This document shows, one piece after another, positions 1 through 8,063 of a stretch of DNA of 64,000 nt (position 1 is its first letter; every line of letters starts with the position of its first letter). A program made the translations under genes and the position numbers. The stretch comes from an uncultured Algimonas sp. (GTDB lineage Bacteria > Pseudomonadota > Alphaproteobacteria > Caulobacterales > Maricaulaceae). The notes under the pieces are model-generated. The model was given only the letters and a program-made list of their open reading frames with translations, was not told the DNA's origin and did no database searches. Location: positions 62,001 to 126,000 of the forward strand of contig NZ_CANMJB010000001.1 in assembly GCF_947498175.1 (NCBI RefSeq). The letters run 5' to 3'.

Positions 1-1101
1 CGCGAAGGCTATGAGAAGCTCGGCACGACGGCGTTCCTGAAATTCCGCCAGATGCTGCAGGCGGCGCCGCAGCTTGTGCGATTGCGCGCCGACAAGAGCG
101 TCTATGCCATGGTCAGCAAGTTCGTGAAGAACGAACGCGTGCGGCAGCTGCTGTCTTTCCAGTCGCTGTTGGTCGGCGGCAATCCATTCAAGACCAGCTC
201 GATCTATGCGCTCATCCACGCGTTGGAACGCAAGAGCGGCGTCTGGTTCGCCCAAGGCGGAACCGGGGCGCTGGTGGACGGCATGATCCGTCTGTTCGAA
301 GATCTCGGCGGCACGGTGAAGCTGTCTACGGAAATTACCGATATCCGCACCGACGACGACCGCGTGACAGGCGTCGAGGCCGCAGACGGCTGGTCGATGG
401 ATGCCGATCTTGTCGCCAGCAACGCGGATGTTGTGCACACCTATTCGAAACTTCTGCGCGGTCACGACCGCGGCAAGAGCTACGGGCGCAGCCTGACCAA
501 GAAGAGTCATTCCATGTCGCTCTTCGTGCTCTATTTCGGACTGAAGACAACCCATCCGGACATGAAGCACCATATCATTCTGCTGGGACAGCGCTACCGC
601 GAGCTGATTGCGGAGATCTTCGGAAAGGGCCGCAAGGTGCCGGAGGACTTCTCGCTGTATCTGCATGCGCCCTGCGTGACGGATCCCTCCATGGCACCGG
701 AAGGCTGTTCATCCTACTATGTCCTGTCGCCCGTGCCGCATCTCGGCCATGCCGATGTGGATTGGGACACGTTCGGCGAAGCCTATACGGACAAGATTCT
801 GGACTATCTGGAAGAACACGCCATTCCGAACCTGAAACGCGATCTGGTCGTCCGGAAGACACTGACTCCGTTCGGCTTCCGGGACGAGATGAATACCCAC
901 TTGGGGAGCGCTTTTTCCATCGAGCCTGTGCTGACCCAGTCGGCCTGGTTCCGACCCCATAATCGCGACGACGTGCTGGGCAACATGTATATTGTCGGTG
1001 CGGGCACGCATCCGGGGGCCGGCGTTCCAGGCGTTGTCGGTGCGGCCAAGGCAACGGCGGGTGTCGTGGCGGACGATTTCAAGGCCGCGTTGGCGCGCTA
1101 G
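1..1101 (+). CDS. crtI: Phytoene desaturase, CrtI family (5' end outside the window)
   Basis: The reading frame is open from base 1, so the gene begins upstream; the ATG at 52 is internal. About 366 C-terminal residues are visible of a family that is usually near 490-500. CrtI is an FAD-dependent membrane-associated enzyme that desaturates phytoene stepwise toward lycopene or neurosporene. The C-terminal dinucleotide/flavin signature YIVGAGTHPGAGVPGVVGAA is intact, and the central region (FQSLLVGGNPF, GGTGALVDGM) is typical of bacterial CrtI. The N-terminal Rossmann motif is off the window. Other crt genes may lie upstream. A related carotenoid oxidase or ketolase of the same fold is possible but less likely. 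It implies a pigmented organism. Confidence 0.9.
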   Translation, partial: REGYEKLGTTAFLKFRQMLQAAPQLVRLRADKSVYAMVSKFVKNERVRQLLSFQSLLVGGNPFKTSSIYALIHALERKSGVWFAQGGTGALVDGMIRLFEDLGGTVKLSTEITDIRTDDDRVTGVEAADGWSMDADLVASNADVVHTYSKLLRGHDRGKSYGRSLTKKSHSMSLFVLYFGLKTTHPDMKHHIILLGQRYRELIAEIFGKGRKVPEDFSLYLHAPCVTDPSMAPEGCSSYYVLSPVPHLGHADVDWDTFGEAYTDKILDYLEEHAIPNLKRDLVVRKTLTPFGFRDEMNTHLGSAFSIEPVLTQSAWFRPHNRDDVLGNMYIVGAGTHPGAGVPGVVGAAKATAGVVADDFKAALAR

Positions 1102-1194
1102 GCTCACGGGCTCGTGACGGGATCTCACGACAGAGTGTCGCACTGTCGCAATTCTATCTGTTAGGCGCTTCCCACTTCAAACCGGGAGGCCTTC

Positions 1195-1590
1195 ATGCCC
1201 AATCTCCGCTTGCCGCTCTTTTTGACGCGGCTGTCCATCTTCTATTTCCTGCTGCCTTGGCAGGTGATGCGGTTCACCAACCCTGACCAGATCGATAAGA
1301 TCGCCGACACATACTATCACACGTCGGGCGGCATTCCGGATTGGGTCAACCTGGCGGTCGGTGCATTCTGGATCGCGCTGCTTATTGCCTTCGTGATCGG
1401 GTTCAAGAAGCGTGTGACCTATGGCTTGGTCTTCATCCTGCATGTCGGCGCCATTCTGATCTCGGTCCAGGCTTATGTCTGGGGCCTTGAGAGCTTTCAG
1501 CAGATCTTTCTGGCAGCGCTGCCAGCCTCTGCGGCGATGGGACTGCTCTATCTCTTGCGAGACCAAGACACGCTTCTTGCGCTGAAATAG
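1195..1590 (+). CDS. Small integral membrane protein, about four helices, function unknown
   Basis: 131 residues, almost all hydrophobic, with about four predicted membrane segments (roughly residues 8-25, 47-68, 73-95 and 103-122). The start is set by GGGAGG a few bases upstream of the ATG. Its size and topology recall DoxX-like or SPW-repeat small membrane proteins, but I see no diagnostic motif and do not assign a family. It lies 93 bp downstream of crtI on the same strand, so it may be co-transcribed with carotenoid genes. Conserved-looking features are an early FLLPWQVMRF stretch and an aromatic-rich first loop. Function unknown. Confidence 0.75.
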   Translation: MPNLRLPLFLTRLSIFYFLLPWQVMRFTNPDQIDKIADTYYHTSGGIPDWVNLAVGAFWIALLIAFVIGFKKRVTYGLVFILHVGAILISVQAYVWGLESFQQIFLAALPASAAMGLLYLLRDQDTLLALK

Positions 1591-1609
1591 CGTAGCGCGA
1601 AATCCCTGG

Positions 1610-1763
1610 CGTCCTTCCAATCCAAGGACGGTGTCCAGCCCGTAGTAAAATCAGGCGGCATTTCACATCCTTTGGGTGCGGCCGACAGAGTCCATGATCT
1701 TCCCCTTGTGAATGGACATGATAGCGCTCGTGACGGCTCCTCCTAGTCGCGAGCGCTATTTTC
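1610..1763 (+). ncRNA. Candidate structured small RNA or 3'UTR with an anti-Shine-Dalgarno loop
   Basis: Three hairpins follow one another in the gap between two convergent genes. Hairpin A (1610-1630) has a 7-bp stem CGTCCTT/AAGGACG. Hairpin B (1690-1717) has a 6-bp stem GTCCAT/ATGGAC around a C-rich loop. Hairpin C (1721-1759) has a 14-bp stem (one wobble) starting ATAGCGCTCG, an 11-nt loop GGCTCCTCCTA, then TTTC. The loop of C presents CUCCUCC, complementary to ribosome binding sites, a design known from alphaproteobacterial CcsR ('cuckoo') small RNAs. No promoter is evident, so it could be a processed 3'UTR of the preceding gene. Read on the minus strand, the same loop is GGAGGAG, so strand assignment is uncertain. 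Confidence 0.35.
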
Positions 1764-1953
1764 GTTTCGGGCCGAACCAGCCGCGAACAAGCACCAGCCA
1801 CGTCCGGTCGGATAGGATAACAAGAGCGACGATCGCCAAGCCCCACCAGACGGAACGGCCAGTCCACCAGATCCAGATCAGGGCGGCAAAAGCTGCGAGG
1901 TAGAGCAATAGGGCGACGGCGAAACCCCACACGGCCCGTACCTTTTGCTTCAT
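1756..1953 (-). CDS. Small membrane protein, two helices, downstream of sixA
   Basis: 65 residues with two hydrophobic segments (about 8-28 and 34-52) and a basic C-terminus ending GPKRK. The ATG overlaps the sixA stop codon by 4 nt (ATGA), implying translational coupling and one transcript with the phosphatase. Family unknown; tryptophans (IWIWWTGRSVWW) cluster in the loop between the helices. The stop codon sits inside the 14-bp hairpin annotated at 1721-1759, so the mRNA 3' end is structured. The overlapping start and clean membrane pattern make it a credible gene, although short. Confidence 0.65.
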   Translation of the reverse strand: MKQKVRAVWGFAVALLLYLAAFAALIWIWWTGRSVWWGLAIVALVILSDRTWLVLVRGWFGPKRK

Positions 1954-2444
1954 GCTTCGAGTTCGCGCGGCAGGATCAGATCGATCGCCCGCCAGCTGCC
2001 AGGCGAGAGCCAGTCATCGTCAGACACACGTTCCAGAACGGTGCAGGCACCGGTCGGAAAATCGTCGAACCGACCCGAGAACAGCGAATGAAGTTCCGCC
2101 CATCCGGGATTGTGACCGAGCCACATGAGCTTGCCGGCATCCGGTTCGCCCTTCCGGCGAGCGACATCCAGAACATTGCGCGGCGATGCATGGTAGAACT
2201 CCGGCAGATAGGTCACAGTTTGTGCGCCTGGGATGGCGCGGATCAGGCGCATGGCGGTCTCCCGCGTGCGCCGGGAATCGCTGCTCCAGATCGTGTCCGG
2301 TGCATATCCGCGCGCCTGCAGGGCCTGTCCGATAGCCGTGGCGGCGCGCCTGCCCCGTTCGTTCAAAGGGCGGTCATGGTCGCGCATGTCCGGATCGGCC
2401 CAGCTGGACTTGGCGTGACGCATGAACAGAAGGTGGGATAGCAT
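1950..2444 (-). CDS. sixA: Phosphohistidine phosphatase, SixA-type histidine phosphatase family
   Basis: 164 residues of the histidine phosphatase (phosphoglycerate-mutase-like) fold. The catalytic RHAKSSW motif sits at the N-terminus (residues about 8-14). The family arginine and second-histidine region follow as SSDSRRTRETA and LGHNPGW. Small SixA enzymes remove phosphate from phosphohistidine in signalling or PTS-like proteins; the alphaproteobacterial substrate is usually unknown. The ORF track starts at an upstream TTG, but the ATG two codons in is more natural. It forms an overlapping two-gene unit with the 65-residue membrane protein. Confidence 0.85.
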   Translation of the reverse strand: MLSHLLFMRHAKSSWADPDMRDHDRPLNERGRRAATAIGQALQARGYAPDTIWSSDSRRTRETAMRLIRAIPGAQTVTYLPEFYHASPRNVLDVARRKGEPDAGKLMWLGHNPGWAELHSLFSGRFDDFPTGACTVLERVSDDDWLSPGSWRAIDLILPRELEA

Positions 2445-2490
2445 GGCCAATGCCCTAGCGCGAAGTGGGCGGGGCGGCCACTCCGCAGCG

Positions 2491-3237
2491 CTATTCCATG
2501 GTGTAGACGATGCCGAGTCGGCTGACCGTATCGGTTTTTTCGCGCCCGACCGGCACGTCCGTATGGGTTTCGACGCGGAAACTCGCCCGCATGGCGAGCG
2601 CGCCGAACAGGTCCGATGTCACGGAGGTCTCGTTGATCAGATAGGTATCCACATCCGAATAGAAGATCTCGGTATCGTTGGCCAACGCGACGGCTTCGCT
2701 GAAGTCGTATTCGAAGTCCGAAAACAGCCGCGCGGATGTAAAGCTGTCCTTGCGATTGATGGGATCGTCCGGGGCTTTCTGTTTCAGACGGGCTTTCTGG
2801 GACCGGTAGCCGATCCCGGCTTCGAGCTTCCACATGATCGGTTCCGTTTCCAGCACCTGATAGCCATAACCGGAGCCTAGGAAGGCCCCGTTCTTGAAGG
2901 CGCCGAAATCGTCGCTGAAATAGTTGGCGTTGGCGAACAGGTAGCTGCGCTCGCCAATGTCGCGCCCGATCTTGTAATCGACCCTGAACCGCTCCTTGTT
3001 GGTGCGGCCACGGGCCTTGCCGTAATCGGCCGATGTCGCGAGGTTGTGACGCCAATCCGCGCCCCGGTTTTTCAATTTCAGCCTGATGCCGACATTTGTG
3101 GTGTTGTTGTTGCCCGTCGTGTTGGAACCGTTCAGCTCGATAGTGCCGCCCCATCCCGGATCCGCGGCATCCTTCGCCAAAGCTGGCGAGGACATGCCGA
3201 CAATCAGGAAAGTCAGGATGGTTATGGGACGCGACAA
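2491..3237 (-). CDS. DUF481 outer-membrane beta-barrel protein (YdiY-like)
   Basis: 248 residues with a signal peptide (cleavage near SSPALA-KD). Alternating short beta-strand patterns rich in Tyr, Phe and Asp follow and end in a hydrophobic C-terminal strand, as in DUF481 proteins. The pattern (TGNNNTTNVGIRLKLK, then repeated FDYDFSEA-like strands) matches the salt-induced YdiY family of outer-membrane proteins. Function in the family is poorly defined. It is transcribed away from serS, and the region between carries a TTAA-N7-TTGAC sequence resembling a CtrA site. The gene is separate from sixA (46-bp gap) but could share a transcript. Confidence 0.8.
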   Translation of the reverse strand: MSRPITILTFLIVGMSSPALAKDAADPGWGGTIELNGSNTTGNNNTTNVGIRLKLKNRGADWRHNLATSADYGKARGRTNKERFRVDYKIGRDIGERSYLFANANYFSDDFGAFKNGAFLGSGYGYQVLETEPIMWKLEAGIGYRSQKARLKQKAPDDPINRKDSFTSARLFSDFEYDFSEAVALANDTEIFYSDVDTYLINETSVTSDLFGALAMRASFRVETHTDVPVGREKTDTVSRLGIVYTME

Positions 3238-3385
3238 GAGACGACACTCCAGTAGTGTGATTCAGTAACACGATGCCGACGGCACGGTTAACGGAGCCTT
3301 GACGAGGCTGCGCTTTACGCCTCCGTTCCGCGCGCCTAAAAGCGGCGCGCACCTTCCATCGGCCTAAAGCGCAGCAAGACCTATC

Positions 3386-4651
3386 ATGTTCGATATCAAA
3401 GCCATCCGTGAAAAACCCGACAGGTTCGACAGCGCATGGGCGCGCCGTGGGCTAGACCCGCAAACGCCGAGGATTCTCGAAAGGGACGCTGTCATCCGCA
3501 AGACCAAGACGATGGTTCAGGAAGCCGAAGCCGCGCGCAACAAGGCTTCCAAGCAGATTGGTGCCGCCATGGGTCGGGGCGATGCCGATGAAGCCGAACG
3601 GCTGAAGGCGGAAGTGGCAGGCGCAAAAAATGTCATTGCCGTGCTCGGCACCCAATTGGAGACCGAGGAAGACACGCTGAATGCTTTGTTGGCGGGTCTG
3701 CCGAACCTTCCAGCCGATGACGTTCCGGAAGGTGCGGGAGAAGAGGACAATGTCGAGATCGTCAAATGGGGCGAGCCGAAAGAGTTTTCCTTCGAGCCCA
3801 AGGCCCATGACGATCTGGGCGAGGCGCTCGGCCTGATGGATTTCGAAACGGCGGCGAAGATGAGCGGCAGCCGTTTCGTCATCCTGCGCGGTGCGCTGTC
3901 GCGTTTGGACCGCGCATTGGCGGCCCTTATGCTCGACATGCAGACAGGCGAGGGGTTCGAGGAGACGTCGCCGCCCTTGCTCGTCTGGCCGATAGCGCTT
4001 CACGGCACGGGACAACTGCCGAAGTTCGCCGAGGACCTCTACGGCACGCAAGAGCATTTCCTGATCCCCACCGCCGAAGTCTCGCTGACCAATACGGTGC
4101 GGGAGAGCATATTGGACGCGAATGTGCTTCCCAAGCGCCTGACCGCGCACACACCGTGCTTCCGCAGCGAAGCGGGGTCGGCCGGGCGGGATACGAAGGG
4201 GATGATCCGGCAGCACCAGTTCAACAAGGTGGAACTGGTCAGTATCTGCGCGCCGGACCAGGCGGAGGAGGAGCATAAGACGATGCTGTGTTGCGCGGAG
4301 CGCGTCTTGCAGGCGTTGAAACTGCCATACCGCGTGGTCGAGCTCTGCACCGGCGACCTCGGTTTCGGAGCACAGAAGACCTACGATATCGAAGTCTGGT
4401 TGCCGAGCCAGCGGACCTACCGCGAAATCAGCTCGATCTCGAATTGCGGAGACTTCCAAGCGCGGCGGATGAATGCGCGTTACAAGGCGGGCGAGAAGGA
4501 CAATCGCTTCGTCCACACTTTGAACGGCAGCGGTCTGGCCGTGGGCCGGACGCTGGTCGCGGTGCTGGAAAACTACCAGAGAGAAGACGGCAGCATTACG
4601 ATACCGGACGTGCTGGTGCCGTATATGGGCGGGATGGAGACGATCGGATAG
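3386..4651 (+). CDS. serS: Seryl-tRNA synthetase
   Basis: 421 residues, the usual length. The N-terminal long coiled-coil arm (about residues 30-105, rich in Lys, Ala and Glu) clamps tRNA-Ser. The class II catalytic core follows, with motif 2 ([20 protein letters not shown]) and motif 3 ([19 protein letters not shown]). It charges tRNA-Ser, and tRNA-Sec where present, in the cytoplasm. The ATG at 3386 gives MFDIKAIRE, the standard bacterial start. It is monocistronic here, flanked by a divergent outer-membrane gene and a convergent peptidase. Confidence 0.97.
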   Translation: MFDIKAIREKPDRFDSAWARRGLDPQTPRILERDAVIRKTKTMVQEAEAARNKASKQIGAAMGRGDADEAERLKAEVAGAKNVIAVLGTQLETEEDTLNALLAGLPNLPADDVPEGAGEEDNVEIVKWGEPKEFSFEPKAHDDLGEALGLMDFETAAKMSGSRFVILRGALSRLDRALAALMLDMQTGEGFEETSPPLLVWPIALHGTGQLPKFAEDLYGTQEHFLIPTAEVSLTNTVRESILDANVLPKRLTAHTPCFRSEAGSAGRDTKGMIRQHQFNKVELVSICAPDQAEEEHKTMLCCAERVLQALKLPYRVVELCTGDLGFGAQKTYDIEVWLPSQRTYREISSISNCGDFQARRMNARYKAGEKDNRFVHTLNGSGLAVGRTLVAVLENYQREDGSITIPDVLVPYMGGMETIG

Positions 4652-4720
4652 GTCACGCCAAAACCCGGCCCCCGGCGAAAGGCGCCTGAGGCGAGCCGAT
4701 CGTTGAGTGTCTTGATCGTC

Positions 4721-6550
4721 TCAGAGAGGTCGGCAAGCCGCTTCCAACCAAGCCTTCACTTCGCCATCGAACTCCGGCCCGATCTCTTTGAACACGCGGA
4801 CATGATAGCCGTCGACATAGTCGCGTTCTGCCTCGGTCAACATATCCGTGTCGATCAGGTCGCGGTGTAGCGGGGCAAGTGTCAGAGTGTGGAAGCCGTG
4901 CATCGGTCGTTCCCCGCCCGGAATGTCTTGTGCTTCGGTCACATATTGCAGGTTCTCGATCCGGATGCCGTATTCGCCCTCGCGGTAATATCCGGGTTCG
5001 TTCGACACGATCATGCCGGTTTCCAGTGCGACAGTGTTCGGTGTCTTGGAAATGCGTTGCGGGCCCTCATGGACGCCCAGGAATGCGCCGACGCCGTGGC
5101 CGGTGCCGTGGTCGTAATCCAGTCCGGCCTGCCAGAGCGGGTAACGGGCGAAAGCGTCGAGATTGGATCCTGTCGTGCCGGACGGAAAGCGGATCGTGGC
5201 CAATGTGATATGCCCCTTCAGGACCAGCGTGAAATGCTCGCGCATAGCCTGGGTCGGGGTTCCGATGGGAACGGTGCGCGTCACATCCGTCGTGCCGTCC
5301 ACATATTGCCCGCCACTATCCACCAGATAGAGCGTGCCCGGCTTGAGCGGCAATGTGGTCGCAGTATTCACGCGGTAATGCGGATGGGCCCCGTTCGGTC
5401 CGGAACCGGATATGGTTTCGAAAGACAGGTCCTTCAGCGATCCGGTCTCGTGGCGATAGGTCTCGAGCTTCACTGCGGCGTCTATTTCGTCATAGTCACC
5501 GGATTGCGCCTCGGTATCCAGCCAATGAAGGAAGCGGATCAAGGGCACGGCGTCGCGACGGTGTGCCGTTTCGGTCCCGCGCAGCTCCGCTTCCGTCTTC
5601 TTCGCTTTGGGCAGGGCAACCGGATCCTGCTTGGCCAGAACCGTCGCGCCCGCCTCTTTCAAGACCTGCGAGTGCCAAGCCGATCCTGTCGTCGGATCGA
5701 CGATGACGCTTTTGCCCGACCATGCCTTCATATCGGCGTCGAGCGATTGTTCGGACGTGATGGACACTTGATTGCCCAGATGCGATCGTACCGCGTTGGA
5801 TAGCTTGTCCGGATCGGTGTATAGGGTCACGCGACCTTCGGCGTCGATAATGGCATTGCCCAGCAAGAGCGGCGTACAGCGCACATCGGCGCCGCGCAGA
5901 TTGAGCAACCACGCGATCGAAGCCGGCGCCGTCAACATGGCGGCATCCGCGCCCGCATGGCCTATGGCGGCCGCGATCTCCTTGCGCTTGTCCGCATGGC
6001 TCTTTCCAGCCAGATCGTCCGGCTGGACCGAAACCACCCCCTTGGGCGGGGCGGGGCGGTCCGTCCAGGCCATGTCGATGGGATTGGCGTCCAGCGCGAT
6101 GAGCGCCGCGCCTGCACCTTCGGCTGCCTTTGTCAAAGCCGCCACGGCCTTGACCGAATGCAAACGCGGGTCGTAACCGACCCGTTCGCCCTTGCGCAGA
6201 TTGTCACGCAACCATTTGGCGACCCCGTCTTCCAGCCGCGCATAGTCGAAGAGATCACCGTCAACCTGTTGACGCACTTGCAGCGTATAGCGCCCGTCCA
6301 CGAACATGGCCGCCCGGTCCCGCAGGACGATAGCGGCGCCCGCCGAACCGGTGAAGCCCGTCGCCCACATCAGCCGTTCATTGTGGTCGGGCAGATACTC
6401 GTTATTGTATTCGTCCTCATGCGGGATCAGCAATCCATCGAGGTCGAGGCGGTCCAACTCGGCGCGCAGCAAGGGCACATGGTCCCGCCCCATTTGCGGT
6501 CCGCCGACCACGTCGAAATTCTGTATCAAGTCTGTCGTTTGTCTGCCCAT
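4721..6550 (-). CDS. Xaa-Pro aminopeptidase, M24B family (PepP/APP-like)
   Basis: 609 residues, the long three-domain form found in alphaproteobacteria and eukaryotic cytosolic aminopeptidase P. Two creatinase-like N-terminal domains precede a C-terminal pita-bread domain. Metal ligands are visible: Asp pairs in VDSGGQYVDGTTDVTRTVP, His in DHGTGHGVGAFLGVHEGP, and Glu in SNEPGYY and GIRIENL. It removes the N-terminal residue from peptides with proline in position 2 using two metal ions, in the cytoplasm (no signal peptide). A second Met at residue 20 is an alternative start, and homology begins near there. Confidence 0.92.
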   Translation of the reverse strand: MGRQTTDLIQNFDVVGGPQMGRDHVPLLRAELDRLDLDGLLIPHEDEYNNEYLPDHNERLMWATGFTGSAGAAIVLRDRAAMFVDGRYTLQVRQQVDGDLFDYARLEDGVAKWLRDNLRKGERVGYDPRLHSVKAVAALTKAAEGAGAALIALDANPIDMAWTDRPAPPKGVVSVQPDDLAGKSHADKRKEIAAAIGHAGADAAMLTAPASIAWLLNLRGADVRCTPLLLGNAIIDAEGRVTLYTDPDKLSNAVRSHLGNQVSITSEQSLDADMKAWSGKSVIVDPTTGSAWHSQVLKEAGATVLAKQDPVALPKAKKTEAELRGTETAHRRDAVPLIRFLHWLDTEAQSGDYDEIDAAVKLETYRHETGSLKDLSFETISGSGPNGAHPHYRVNTATTLPLKPGTLYLVDSGGQYVDGTTDVTRTVPIGTPTQAMREHFTLVLKGHITLATIRFPSGTTGSNLDAFARYPLWQAGLDYDHGTGHGVGAFLGVHEGPQRISKTPNTVALETGMIVSNEPGYYREGEYGIRIENLQYVTEAQDIPGGERPMHGFHTLTLAPLHRDLIDTDMLTEAERDYVDGYHVRVFKEIGPEFDGEVKAWLEAACRPL

Positions 6551-6594
6551 GATGCGGCTCTAGGCGCTTTCGGCCGCAAGGAAAAGGCAAGCCC

Positions 6595-6624
6595 CTTAAA
6601 AACGCAGCCGATCCGTGCTATGGT
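6595..6624 (+). promoter_or_regulatory. Possible housekeeping promoter for the 66-residue ORF
   Basis: TTAAAA and TATGGT are separated by 18 bp, each matching four of six bases of the sigma-70 consensus. The pair lies 46 bp upstream of a well-placed AAAAGGAG ribosome binding site and the ATG at 6671. No other gene on this strand could use it. Confidence 0.35.
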
Positions 6625-6670
6625 CGTTTTCGTCACCGTCCGCAGAGGCGGGACGTGAAAAGGAGCATTC

Positions 6671-6871
6671 ATGGCCGCACGGCTGTTCGGATTGAAATTT
6701 CTATCGACACATGGTTCGGGTTTGGGCTTGGACAAAACCGAGCCGCGGCCCACTCGGACGGGTGACAAACCTCTGAACATCAACCCCGCACCCGACCTTC
6801 TAGATTTCGAGTATCCGCCGGAATCCGCTTTCGCCCGTCGCGACAGAACCGACGAGTTAACGCCGAGCTAA
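6671..6871 (+). CDS. Small hypothetical protein, 66 residues
   Basis: I do not recognise this protein. The ATG is preceded at 5 nt by a strong AGGAG site, and a plausible promoter lies upstream, which argues for real expression. The sequence starts with a short basic amphipathic stretch (MAARLFGLKFL) and then becomes hydrophilic and proline-rich (EPRPTRTGDKPLNINPAPD), with acidic and basic patches toward the C-terminus. There is no membrane segment, signal peptide or cysteine. It may be a disordered adaptor or lineage-specific protein. Its stop codon overlaps the CtrA-like site at 6857-6872. Confidence 0.5.
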   Translation: MAARLFGLKFLSTHGSGLGLDKTEPRPTRTGDKPLNINPAPDLLDFEYPPESAFARRDRTDELTPS

Positions 6872-6872
6872 C
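6857..6872 (+). promoter_or_regulatory. Possible CtrA binding site (TTAA-N7-CTAAC)
   Basis: The sequence TTAACGCCGAGCTAAC differs at one base from the full CtrA consensus TTAA-N7-TTAAC. It lies 150 bp upstream of the 42-residue gene at 7022. A GANTC methylation site (GAGTC, 6937-6941) falls between them, a combination typical of cell-cycle-controlled promoters in Caulobacter relatives. It overlaps the end of the preceding ORF. Confidence 0.35.
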
Positions 6873-7021
6873 ATTTCCGCGAGGTTCCCACCGTTTTTGC
6901 ATAGCTCCGTCCGAAGCTTGGTGGTTCTTCCAGATTGAGTCCGCGACTACATGCCGTCCGCGAAATCAGGCATAGCATGTCGCTGTGCCATCCGATCTGA
7001 ACGAAGAACCGAAAGAGGACA

Positions 7022-7150
7022 ATGTCTTACCAATTCGATACCGCACGCCTGCGTACGCAGGATAAGGTCAAGCTTGGCGAAATCGCCCAGCTTCGCCTTC
7101 TGGCCCGCCGCTCGGCACGCCAGAGCCGTCGCGCCCTCCGCGCGATCTAG
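7022..7150 (+). CDS. 42-residue arginine-rich small protein
   Basis: This gene is too short for the ORF track. ATG at 7022 is preceded by AAAGAGGA and the frame ends in TAG at 7148; a strong terminator follows within 30 bp. The protein (MSYQFDTARLRTQ at the N-terminus, RRSARQSRRALRAI at the C-terminus) is predicted to be helical and very basic in its second half, with a Leu/Arg heptad-like pattern. Candidates are a nucleic-acid-binding or membrane-surface helix; I assign no function. The leader contains an imperfect hairpin (6943-6983), a GANTC site and a CtrA-like box. The complete transcription-unit architecture is the main evidence that it is real. Confidence 0.6.
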   Translation: MSYQFDTARLRTQDKVKLGEIAQLRLLARRSARQSRRALRAI

Positions 7151-7175
7151 CTCCGCCAGCCATGAAAATATGAAG

Positions 7176-7204
7176 AGCCCGGACTTTGTGTCCGGGCTTT
7201 TTTT
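7176..7204 (+). terminator. Rho-independent terminator after the 42-residue gene
   Basis: A perfect 9-bp stem AGCCCGGAC/GTCCGGGCT with a 5-nt loop is followed by six T residues. It ends at the prmA stop codon, which arrives from the other strand. Confidence 0.9.
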
Positions 7205-8063
7205 ATGGGCGCGCCCATAGGGATGTCCAGCCACCCAGGCTGGGGCGGGACTGGACTGTCAGGCCGGTCTTGCGGAAAGCATCCGCCACCCATTGCGCCT
7301 GTTCATCCAGAATGCCCGACAGGATTGCCTGCCCGTCTGGGCTTATCGCACCCGCAATGTCCGGCGCCAACTCGCGCAGTGGACCGGCGAGGATGTTGGC
7401 GATGATCAGGTCGAAGGTCCGACCGCGAAGGCTGTCCGCCTCGAACCCGTCTGCGACTAGAGACTCGTAGGATACATCGTTCGACATCGCGTTCGAGATT
7501 GCCACTTCGATGGCCATGGGATCGATATCGGTCGCCAATATCGACGCTTCCGGGAAGAGTTTGGCCGCAGCGATGGCGAGAACGCCTGCGCCGGTGCCAA
7601 GATCCAGGATTTGCCCCGGCTTCGCTCCGGAGGTTTCCAGTTCGTCCAGCATCAGCAGACAGCTTTGCGTGGTGCCGTGATGTCCGGTCCCGAATGCCTG
7701 ACCGGCATCGACCTGAATGGGAAATGCAAGGCCGCGCGGCGGCGTGTCGTGACTGCCATGGATGGCAAACCGTCCGGCCATGACCGGTGCCAGACCGGAT
7801 TGGCTCAGCCTGACCCAATCTTCGTTCGGCACCTGAGAGATCGCGAATTCCAGTCGCGGGTCGATTGTTGCCGATGCGGCTTCGGCATGGGCCTTGGTTT
7901 CATAGAGCGCTTGGATGTGAACCCGGTCGGGACCGTCATCGAAAATGGAGACGGACAGCGCTTCCGTCATGTCGTCGAAGCCGAGCGTTTCAGCCAAGGC
8001 GTAGCCGGCTTCTGGCGTTGTCCGAACGGCCAAGGCAAACGGTCGGGACATGCCGTCAGACAT
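7203..8063 (-). CDS. prmA: Ribosomal protein L11 methyltransferase
   Basis: 286 residues. The N-terminal substrate-recognition domain (about 1-110) is followed by a class I SAM-dependent methyltransferase domain with motif I DLGTGAGVLAIAAA, the acidic DIDP after strand 2, and the catalytic-loop NILA. PrmA trimethylates several positions of ribosomal protein L11. The ATG at 8063 overlaps the last codons of the upstream helicase gene by 8 bp, so the two form an operon with helicase first. The stop lies at the edge of the opposing terminator. Confidence 0.93.
   Translation of the reverse strand: MSDGMSRPFALAVRTTPEAGYALAETLGFDDMTEALSVSIFDDGPDRVHIQALYETKAHAEAASATIDPRLEFAISQVPNEDWVRLSQSGLAPVMAGRFAIHGSHDTPPRGLAFPIQVDAGQAFGTGHHGTTQSCLLMLDELETSGAKPGQILDLGTGAGVLAIAAAKLFPEASILATDIDPMAIEVAISNAMSNDVSYESLVADGFEADSLRGRTFDLIIANILAGPLRELAPDIAGAISPDGQAILSGILDEQAQWVADAFRKTGLTVQSRPSLGGWTSLWARP

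Noticed and set aside
1548-1661. 37-codon minus-strand ORF (MPPDFTTGW...)
   Set aside because: It has AAGGA upstream but overlaps the convergent membrane gene and has no recognisable family; too weak to list.
3452-4516. 354-codon minus-strand ORF opposite serS
   Set aside because: Shadow of the clear serS gene.
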